DNA of 64,000 bases from Vanilla planifolia. Its lineage: Eukaryota > Streptophyta > Magnoliopsida > Asparagales > Orchidaceae. The translations under genes and the position numbers were made by a program. The stretch lies in the NCBI GenBank assembly GCA_023846275.1, contig CM043878.1:11415501-11479500 (forward strand). The letters run 5' to 3'. The notes under the pieces are model-generated. The model was given only the letters and a program-made list of their open reading frames with translations. It did no database searches and was not told where the DNA came from. Each line of letters starts with the position of its first letter. The stretch's first letter is position 1. This document shows, piece by piece, positions 12,501 to 24,500 of this stretch.

Positions 12501-15500
12501 GTTATCTGAATGAATTCCCTTGAGCAATATGGATCGCATAAACTCTAATAACCCATCCATCATTTTTCTTATACCCATAGGATAGAGCACATCGCAAAGC
12601 AGTTTCTTGAAATTGCTCAAACTACATCATTGTATGGAACTTAAATTCCAAAAGGCATCTAATTAAGCTAATAATAGCTTGTCTTAGCTATAGTAGCCAT
12701 ACAATAAGAGGTAAGTCTCCAACTCACCAATCCAATGGGCTACCTTTTTTATTAATTATCCCATCATATGTTAATAGTTCAAAATTTACCTCCACAACGA
12801 AATGTCTCAGCTTGTCAATGTTGGATTAAGAAGCAACAATGCTATGGCCCTCATCCTGCAGTCTTTTATGATAGGTCCATCAATGAATTTGAAACATTGT
12901 TTTTTAAGTTTCTTTGACAGTTTTCTGTATGTCCTTTTTTTTTTTTTTTTGCATATATTTCTTTACATCTGCCCTCCATAACCTTGGCTTGATGGTGGTG
13001 ACAACCAATGGCACATGGGTCAAAAATTCTGCCTTGGTCTACATTTCATTATCACCACCATCCGATCAATCAATTTGACAATTTTATCGATTGATCTATC
13101 AAATGGTGATTTCGTTAGTTTTTTTAATCTCCATTTCTCAAATCATCATTTTGTGTATTGGGCAGTCTGAACATACCAAAAAACCATGATTAATCCTCTT
13201 ATCATACTGTTACTGCTACTAATGGATTGAGATGATATCATTTAGCAGATACTGAAATCAAAAATTAGAATAACATATTTGCAGGTATCTATTGAGTTGT
13301 CAACATAAAGCATTATTTGCATTGTACAGCAAATAAGTTAATTATTTGATTCAAACCAATAAGCATTCAAGTCACACAGGTACATTATATTCATCCTCGA
13401 GTTAGCCCATAAAATTGTTCAAAAGATGAGTATAGCTAGCTTCATATCAATTAAAAAGGTCATTCTTGCCATAAGTTTTAGAGAAAGATGTAATTTAAGT
13501 TTCAATAGCGACTTCATGAGTCAATAAAAAACAAGCAAATAAGAAAGATGGATGAGTTGAACAACCTTTAAATAGCAACAAAGCATCATAAAATTGTTTT
13601 TCATTGACAAACTGGGGTAAAAACAATCACATACCATTACAGAAGAAAGAGAATGGCCAATATTGATAAATATTGTGCCTATAGAAAGAGTAAGCAGAAC
13701 GTATAGTACAAGGCAAATCCAAAAATGATTCAACTCCCGAGAAATTGTTAATAAAGACCTCCATGTTAAAACAACTATTCGCATAACATCACTGGGTCTT
13801 CCCTTACTTTTCAGATGAGGGCCTTCCTGCAACAGATGAACCATGGATTAGTGATAAATAAGCTAGAAATATGATATATAGATTAGTTAATTTCAATTGA
13901 TTATAAAACATGGTATAAGGTGACTAGTAAAGATAACAAGTACCTGATTATCTTCAATCCAGTTTGATTTTATAACAAGTGGTCTAGTAAATATGGACAG
14001 GTTTAAATATCTTGAGTAACCCTTGAGTCTCAAGATATTGCCTACTTTGACTTAAAAATGGACTTAATGGTTTCGTCCTCAAAAGTTACAACGTGTAATA
14101 GTCTTGAAGCACATATAAATAAAGAATATTCTCTTCATCTCAAATTTAGGACAAGTCATCTTATGCCCCAACACCTAAATTCTTGCTAAAAACTACTTCA
14201 TATCTGATAAACCCTCTTCTAGGTAATTACCTGTTAATCACTCCCCACACTTATCGTATGCAAAGAATGTAAGAACATGAGTCCTAACAATCTCAATCTT
14301 TAAACATCAAGAGGCTTAATGATCTCAATCTTTAAACATCCAAATATGATAACTCCTAAAATAAACAACTCACACCTTTTACCATTCTACATACACAATG
14401 ACACAAATTCTTAATATAGACTTGAGCATTGAAGGATTTTACCTAAGCAATAACATTGTCAAAACTTCCTTATATGTAAGTATGCATGTGCAACTTATAA
14501 CAAATGTAAATAAACATTTTAGAAGTGTTGTTTTTAATGATATAATTTCAATTCAAGCTGATCACAAATCAAGATCGATGATGCTTTTCTTATATATAAT
14601 GTATATATTCCACCATATCATGTATATATATAATGGTTATGTCACTACAACCATAGCGATAGTGGATCATTTTTTCGACAATGACTTCATGCTAAATTTA
14701 AAAATTTCTAGAGTTGCCTCTAATTGAAACTTTTTATTTTTTAAAAAAATTGTTTAACTCCAAGGTCTGCCAATAACTATTTTCTAGATCAACACATCAA
14801 GCTTATGAGCTATATCAAAAAAGAATCTAATGGAAAAAGATAAGTACGAAGTTTTTACTACTAATAACTCCATCTCATAACGATGAGTGCTCAACCTGGC
14901 TGGTACATGGCTTTATCTACTGTCAATTTTCTTATCATCCTTTTGATAATAGGTCCACTAATATGAAGCCCTTTCATGCATAAACATAGGACTACTAAAT
15001 TAACTCGATGTCATATAAGATCAATGAATTTGCACCAATAGTAGCATTGCATATGCATTACACATAGAAAAGAAAACTAGATACAAACTATGCTAGGTAT
15101 GAAAGTAGATTATATGTTTGTCCATGCCAATTCTAAAAGATATCCCATGTAAAAACCCAAAAAGTAAGCTGTCAAAAAATAGGATTGTTTAGAGAGGATC
15201 AATCCTTTTATCACCCAAGTGTTGATGGCATAACAAACATTAATAGACTGTATTAAAGTTCAATTTAGCCATTTTAAAGACTAAACTCGTGAAGAAAATG
15301 CTCCAAGCAATGTTCAAATAATTCTAGAACACTTATTGGGTCAAACAAGTAATTTAAGTCATTTATTAGACATGTTATCATTAGAAACATTCTCAAATGC
15401 CTTTAAGAAGGTATTCCCTTCTTAAGAGGTGGAAAGGTGCCACCAAAATAAAAATAAACATACACTTTGAATTTGAATAAATTTTTAAGATTATGTTGAG

Positions 15501-18500
15501 TTACTCTCTTTTTGTAAAGAAATTTGAATTATTTTGAATTTATCCTTTTTAAAGACTGCACGTATTTAAATCCAATGGATGAAATAGAATGAGGATTTCT
15601 TTTGCAAATTTTTGTTTCCATGCGTACATTTTCCCTCTCTCTTAACCCCTCATAAGAGGATAATACTCACCTTCTTTCTTATTAATTTCTTCACATTTCT
15701 TCTCTTTGATGTCTTTTCATTTCTCTCTCTCTATAAATAGATATTGTAGCCAATGCAAACACTTGATTAGGGCCATTCCTAACCACTTCTATTGCTTGCC
15801 TACACCCCCTTTTCTGCTGATCCAAACTCATCTCACATCCATGTAGTGCTTCATCTGTGTAGAGCCAGCACTACGCCCTCATCCATCTCTCATTTGTGAA
15901 TCTCGCATGCACTCATTTGTACACTAGCCTTGTGCTCGCACATAACCTACACTCATGCAATGCTCGCATGCACCTCTGCGTGCATTGATGCCAGACCATG
16001 CACACCATATGTGCACACCTAGCAGTTCATCACCACACCATCCTTCAACATCCCAGCACCTGCAAAGTGAACAAAATCCTATAACATGCAAAGTAAAAAG
16101 TACCCAAGGCATAATGTACAATCTTTTGCTGCCAAAGCCAAACCAAGATCCTCACATGCTTATCCTTATCTGATAAAATAACCACTATTAAAAATATAAA
16201 TTTGTCCACCAATTGTCTACAAGTGAGATTTATCTTCTACAAGTTCTTCATCATCTTCCAAGAAATGTATATTTCAGTCGACCAAAGTGCCAACAAGTTT
16301 GAGGATGTGAAGCAAACTACTTTTCTAACTAACAAGATTCACACTTAAAACAAGAAAACTCAAGAGCAAAATGTTGTTTTAGCTTAAGAAGGGATAAATG
16401 ACCCAAACATCAATGCCAATAGAATGGAGACGATGAAGTATATAACACCTCCAGAGAGATAGATGAAATTCTGGTCTCTATCAAATAAAGATTGCAATGT
16501 TAATGGCCTCCGTCAATCCACATCCACATGGTCAAATCCCAAAAAAAATGATTAAGGTAAAAGGTTACAAAACAATGAATTTCCTTAAGTTGGCTAACAG
16601 AGAGAAGACTCATAAAGAATTTCAAGGCATATATGGCACGATACACAAAGAAGATTTTAAATACTAAAATGGATCCAACACAACAATAAGAGGATAAGAA
16701 CTATCTATAAAATGAACAAAAGGCAATGGCTAGAATAGAATTAATGTGCAAAATGTCAAGCAATTAATAATTATACAAGATATGACATTAGAATCTAACT
16801 TCCAAGACTCATCATGGCTAGCCTTAAGATACTTGGTGTAACAAACAAAATTTGAATACAAGAATGCAAAGCAAATGTTTGTAGAAGTTGTTAATGCTGT
16901 TTGAATTTGTCACATTATTCTCTATTACAATAACATTACAATCTTCATTAAAAGGTTCTATAGAAAGAATTTCATCATCAACAAAATCAACCTAGCAGGC
17001 TTCTTAAACTTTATCCAACATCTTTTAGAAATGTGCTTTGTACATCCACAATAAGAGCAATGTCAAGGCGGTCAAGAGATGTCAGATGCCCGACCATGTC
17101 CATTATTAGATTTACCACAATCTAGTTTAGAATCCCAACCGACCATGATCATGACCCCAAACAATCAAGCCAAATGTTGTGAAGGATGTAGCAGGTTTGT
17201 TAGGATATTCATCGAATATCTACCTCCTCCACTAGCAATAATTTGTCGTCGAATTAGCTATAAGGATCCCTTGAGACCAGAAAGGAATTTAGCAAAAACA
17301 AACCATTCCCATTGTATTTTTTTCATTGTGGGGGATCAAGATATACAAATAGCTCATCAAGAGCTTCTTCCAAAGTACTAAAGTACTCCTAAAGATATTG
17401 GGATTCTTCGTTATGCAAATTGAAGATATTTTCATATAACTAAAATACTCAAGACTTGCTCTTCTCCTATAACTACATCCCACGAAACGTATCTATAATC
17501 TTCTTCACTATATCAAGAAACATAATTGAGAAAGAGATGTCTCTAACTTCGTGTTATTTAAAAGTCGATAAATTATTATATACCCCTCTTTCTACCACTA
17601 TGTTTTAGGGGTAGAAATCTTGTCCTCAACATAGAGGGAGGATCAGATAGACGATCAAATTTGACTTGGTTGGCAACAAAAAGTTTGAATACCAAGCACT
17701 ATAAGAAGTAAGACCAGCCAACCTTATGATGATGATAACAATAAATTTGTTTAAACAGGTTATGGTGGATGGACAAAAACAAACTAGCAAGGAATCATGA
17801 GTAAATTGTTGTGTCTGTGAGGATAGAAAAGAAGGATCCTTGAAGAGGCGACGAGTTACACCTCGTAGTTGGAATATCTCGTAGATAAGGTGAGCTTTAT
17901 GGAAGAATGTAGACATCATGCACCATCTCGTAGCGTCCTCAAAGGGCTTTAGGATGAAGTTGCAAAGAGAGAAGAGGTCATGAAGGATGGAGTCAAACAA
18001 GAAGGGTATAATGAAGCAAGGGGCTTAAAGTAGCGCCATGAAAAGGCTTCTCTTTGTAGACACATCGCCAAGAGAAAAGAGCAAGGCGGATGGCGACTAA
18101 AGGAGAATGGGGAGGGTAAGGGTGCAAGGCTTGGGAGGCTCAAAAGAGAGGGTAACGAGAAGAAACAGATGAGATTCGAGTTCTAGTGCGAGATCAGGAT
18201 AAGAGATGAGGGAGATCTGGTTATTGTGGGAGTAGGTCATGGTGCGGATCAAATTGCTATGACACCATCTAAAGAAAAAGGATTTTGAACATTATTAATA
18301 TCAAAAAGGGGGAGAAGATTGTTGGCATGAAAAAGTGGGTGTCCAAGTGGATCCACCCAGGTGCAGGTGAGAAAGAGAGTGTCCATGATGGATCCACATC
18401 CAACTCACCCCAACCCTCGAAGCCCTTAAAGATTTAATTTGTGGTGTGTCTGATGCATTTTAAGACTTAAGAATGTGTCTTTTCTATTAGCAATTGTTTT

Positions 18501-21500
18501 TACGAGAGTTAGCACCAAAGATCTTATAAAGAGTGTACAAAACTATACAACTAAAAACCCAACTGGCTTGTTGGGATGAATAACAAAGAAAGATGATGTC
18601 ACATTTAAGCTAGTGGTTGATACTCAAATTATTAAGTAACAAGCTATATGAACAATATTTCCCCATAATTGGCAAGAAACATTAATGAGATGTTAGTGTA
18701 AACGTTAAACCACAACATTTTGTTATTGTATATATGGATATGATAATTGATGAATAATATCATGTCTAACACAAAAAAATTGAAAATTAAATTGTATGAA
18801 ATCTAACACATTATCAAAACAAAGTTTTAATAAAATCAAATACTATTAATCAACACTTCAATAGATATATTCAAGTAACTCTAATATAGTCATCAATAAA
18901 GAAAATAAAGTAACGATGCCCCAAGTTTGTTAAGATAAGACTAAACCCCCAAACTTCTAAATGAATCAAATCTAAGAGAGACTAACTATGAGAGAAGGTT
19001 GATACAAACAAATAATTAAATTTTTATTTCCTAATAAAATTATTTGAAAAAATCAAATACTACTAACCAACATTTTAATAGATATACTCAAGTCTAATGT
19101 AGTCATCAATAAAGAGAATAAAATAGCAATACTCTAAGTTTGTTAAGATAAAACTAGAAACCCAAACTTTTAAATGAATCAAATAGAAGGGAGCCTAACC
19201 ATGAGAGAAGGTCGATGTAATAAAGGGGCACAACGACGTTTGCCATACTTACAAGCATTGTGCTTAAACTTAGAGAGTGAGATAGAGAGTGAGATAAAAA
19301 TGAGTAAATCCTCATATAAACTGAGGATGGTCGGGCCAATAACACCATTATTTAGATAAGATGGTAGCTAAGAGAGCGATGTATGCAGGTATAAAGAGAA
19401 CGTGATGCCTCCTATAAAATCACCATTAATCGTCTTCTTCATATTGAGATCCTAAAAAACACAAGTGAAAAATACATAATAGTTATAAGATTATGCAAAT
19501 AGTTCATAGATAATAAATTAAGAGGTTTATAACTTAAAAGATATAGTCTAAAGCCACTAAAAGCAAGATCAACGAAGCCCTTTCTAAAAATAGCAAGAGA
19601 TTCATCACCATCAATCATAAGCATGAGTTTGCAATGTAAAAAAGAATAACAAATGATTACCTATCAAGGGAAAGAAGTATTAGAATCTAAGATCAAAGGC
19701 ATAAAACAGCTAGCACCAACAATAGATAACAATCTAATAGCCAAAAAACGAAAAAGAGGCAATAAGTAAAAGAGCACCATAATCATTTGTAGTACTTGAA
19801 TCAAAATTAACAAAACATCATAAGCGATCGGAGGAATACCCAAACCATCCCCAACAATGGTCCAACAAGTGAATAGTTCCCTAACAGTGCTAATTGGGTA
19901 GAAAGGAGTTTCAACCACAACCTTGTCAATTATTAAGACCACCATGACCATGATTACTACAGCCTCTTTCAATGCTTACAATAAACATGATATAGTCAAG
20001 GCTAGAAGAGGATTGAGCAAAGAGCTCAATGATCTAGAGAATGTTCAAGAGAATCAAGGTATTTAAGAATGTAAAATCAACTATCAATTGAGCTTAGATA
20101 GTTTCAAGCAACAGATGAAGAGCAAAAGAAACTTGGGCACAATCAGCTCCATGTATTGTTTTTGAGTGGTGCAAATAAATGATATTAAAAATGTTAAAAC
20201 CACTCGATTTCAAGTTGTTATAATAAGCTTGAATTGATTTAAAGATGTTATAGTAAAAGGTGTATACCCAAGAAATGCTATTGTCGTGGAAGAATGTGGA
20301 ATAAAGAAAGCTCAATATCTCATTTGCAAACTCCTAAAACATGACAATGGGTTCAATAATAAGTTCAAACCTATTAAGAATTCAAATAAGAACCACAATT
20401 GAAGGATCGTCGTTCGACATATTTTATAGTGTCAATTGGTTCAAGCATCAAAGAATCTAATTAATAAAATTTCTCATAGGATCCAACAAGAAAATGAAAT
20501 GCTCAATACCACAAGACATTGTTGGTTTTATTGAATTTGATAAAAACGTCAATAGTTTAGCTAAGTACATTTCAAAAAGTGAAACTGATAACACTATCAA
20601 CTAGCACTACAAAAAGTTAATTAAGGAATTAATTAAAAATAAATAAAATAATTAGTTAAAGATGAGATGATATGAGACTCCATACAAAATATAATAAGAG
20701 GAAGAACAACAAGACCATAGAAAATGAGCAGAAAGTGATTTAAAGAGGGTGTCAAAATAGAAGAAGCAAAAGTCTAGATGGCTATGGCCACAGTTGGTGC
20801 AATGATCTCAATGGCTAACTAGCAAGAAAAAGGGGTGGGAGGGCAACAATGAGAGCTAACAAAAAGAGAAAGGATCGAAAGTCATGGTAGCCACTGTTTA
20901 AGAAGCATGAATATCAAGCTTTGATACCATGCTAGGGAGCAAAAAATTCTATTTTTCTACTTAATGAGAGTAGCCTATTAAAAAGAAAAATAAAAACACA
21001 AAAGAAAGAATTAAATAAAAAACATTATATTGTTATTACAAAAATATAAAAAAAATGTTCTGAAGATATTTTAAAGAATATTTTTATAACTAATATTCTT
21101 AATAAACAAATCTTCCTAATTAAAAGAAAAAAAATGTACTAAATACTTTTTTTTTATTGCTGCATAACATTGATTCTTGCAAAATATCTTAATTTCTTAA
21201 ATACCATTTTCATTTCTCACACATGCCATATCATTTTATAATTATTTTCATAATATTGGTTGGTTAAGTTTCACTTGAAGTTCCTGGGTCCAAATTAAAA
21301 GAAATTCATCAAAAGCACTAGAAAAGTGCCTAAAGCATTCCACCTAAGTCAGAAAAACAATTTCCTAGTACAATATCTTTTTGTATCTCAAAGAATTAGG
21401 AAGCATGTCACCAGAGGCAAAGAAAAATCTTAAAAATTGCACCTTTTCTGTAAGCTTTAATATCAAGGATTCGACAGCAGAGTAATCAGCTGATGACTTA

Positions 21501-24500
21501 TATGTTGCTTCAAGTGTCCGGATTGCAACAGCTGTATCCATGTTCACTGATGAGAAATCCCCATGATCATCCTGTTAATAGCATTTGACATCCTGTCACG
21601 CACATGCCATATAAACGTTTCTACACAAAGTACTTCAAAAACAACATAATAATGAATGAATACTTGGACAATAAAGAAATTAGCATACATGCCTGCAAAT
21701 TTTTGCACATGGCTATGATCCTATCAAAATCAGTATTAATTGCACGCAGAAAGTGATCTGATGGGCTCTGCATGATTGGGCAAGGAAATCCAGCATTGGA
21801 GAAATGCTGCATTGAAATCTGAAAATTATGCTTTGTTCTAGCAAAACTTGACACTAAAATAAAGAAACAAGAAAACCAATTCAACTCTTGAAGCAAAATA
21901 ACAAAGGTTATCAGGTGACAAAAGCTGAAAATAAATAAAAAATATATATGACTCAGTATAAACAGATGAAAAACAAATGTTTTCAATAATCATCCATTCA
22001 CAAACATGACAGTGCAGAAAAAAAACCAACCTGCAAACAAGCTAGTGTTTCTCCAAAAAACAAAGTATTCCCATTGGAAAGTAAACAAATCCTGTCAAAT
22101 AGACCAAAAACTTCTGTACTACTCTGATACATCGTAAAAATGAGCGTGCAGCCCGTGCTGGCAAGTTTCTTTAGTGTAACCATCAAAAGTAGTGCTGAAA
22201 CACTGTTAAGAGAACAAAACAACTGAACTTAGAGCATCAACAAGTTTCATCATCTTATTGAAATCAAAGCAGGTAAATAAAAATCCAAAAACAATTTTGA
22301 GAACTACCTGTCTAGATGGTAAAGTGGTTCATCAATGAATAAAACACGTGGTCTCATTATAAGCTCCCTGGCGATACTAACACGCCTCCTTTCACCACAG
22401 GGAAGACGGTTCATCAAACAGTGACCACCAATGAGTTTACCCGCATAATCCCCTAAAGACATTGCTGAAATTGCATCCTCTACAAATGCCTTTTTCTGAG
22501 ACAAGGAACCAGCAACTTGTAGAAGTGTCGAGTAATATAAAAACTCTCGAACGGTAAGGGATTCGATCAATACATCTTTTCTATCAACATATCCCTGAGA
22601 ACACAGTTTAGTCCATTAACTAGGCTATATTTCACTTTCCAAGAGCTACTTTATTTGTATTTAAGTAATGCGCAAAGTAAATCAGATGAATGTACATTCA
22701 AATGTTCATGTACATGGCTGGGAAGGAAGCAGGATGAAAGCTAACTTTAGTTAGAACTTAAAGATCTGTAACACTAGCTTATCAATTAGAAAAGCTTACA
22801 TATGAACCATAATGCATTGAAGATTTCAACCCATTCACGAAAACCTCACCATACAACCTAGCTGGACAGTGTAATCTACCTGGAATGCCAAAAGAAAATT
22901 CAATATTACAGTCATATAAAAGTGCTATAAATTAGACTTGGCTCACTCAAATGAGTTCACAAAGTAATTATAAGTGTAAATACTGCCATTCATAACCCAG
23001 CTAACAAAACTACTTGCATAAAAAAAACTTGTTTTATTTTCAAAAATAATGAAACTGCTTTATCTCTTTCTAAAAAAATAAGCATGGTACTTGAAACCTC
23101 TTGGCAGAATAATCTCATTATAACCATTCTTATCACATCAATTTATAGTTAACTTTATGAGCCTCTGCTCTCCAACTCCTTCTAATTGAGTGTCAAACAA
23201 TATTTTTTACTTAATTTAATTCTGTAATTTTACTGCAGTAGAAAAGAAAAATGCCTGTTTTTCTTATACCATAAAGTGGAACTTGGTTCCCTTTATAGAG
23301 GGACACGTCAGCCATACATACAAGAAAAAGAAATCAAATAAGAAATATCATAAAAAACCATGAAACACCTATTATAACTAGACCTGTTATCTATATTTCT
23401 CTAATAACACTCCTCGTTAAGCTAGATATTAATTATTCCTAGCTTGTCACAATTCTCTTTGAAGGGCTTGGAAGAGCAAGCCTTAATAAACATATCAAGT
23501 GACTCTTGAGCAAAGGAAGCACAAATTTTCCATATCATGACAATTTCTTTAATTAAGTGAAAATTATCTTAGATGTGCTTGGTTTGTTCATAAAAAAATA
23601 ACTTACCTGCAATGCAAATAGCAGCTCAATTATCACAATACGAAGGCAATGGCTATACATGTTGAAACATTAGAGTGAACTAACATGAAGTAGAACTCAA
23701 ATTATCAAGTTGAGGAGGATAGGAGCAAAGATGTAGCTTTGTTAACTCACACAACACACTCAAAACAAAGAGTCTAAAGAGAAAGAAGTTGCTTTAATTT
23801 GGAAGAGCTAAATGACAGAAAACAATACCATTGGAACAAAGAAGAAATCAACACCTTAGGAGAGATAGGTGTCATGCTAGTATTTGTAAAATAGAGAATG
23901 ACATGTTGATGACCACCAATCCACATCGTCATGCTCATATTCTAAAAAACATAGTGCTTTGGATAAATGGTTATACAATAAGGAAGTATTTTCAAAAGTG
24001 TACTAATAGATAGAGAGCAAAGAATATTATATTGTTAGAGAAGAAAGTCGTAATGATTGCCAATTATGTGAGATGTGACACCTAAATCTAACATCCATGA
24101 CTCCCTATGAGAACAAAAGAATAAGCAATTGATGGTCATAGGAGATGTTGGAGTTGTTTGAAATTTTCAAGATTATTTCAAGTCAAAATGATGCTACAAG
24201 CAATAGTAAAAGATTCTAAGGAGGTTATTCATTATTGACAAACTCAAGCTTCACAAACTTGCCTTGGCCCTTCTCAGAGGCGTTGGCAAGGCCGCAATGG
24301 GAGCAACAATGAAGAAGATGAGAAAAGTGTGAACCATAGTCATGTCCACTACAAGATTAAGCATTACAAAAACAAAAATCAAGTCTAAAACTCAATCCAC
24401 AACAACCACCACGACTTGAAATTGTTAGAACAGAAAAACCAATGTAGATTTTGCAAGTTTTTTGAAGATAATAGAGACACTGAGTATCAAGATAATAAGG

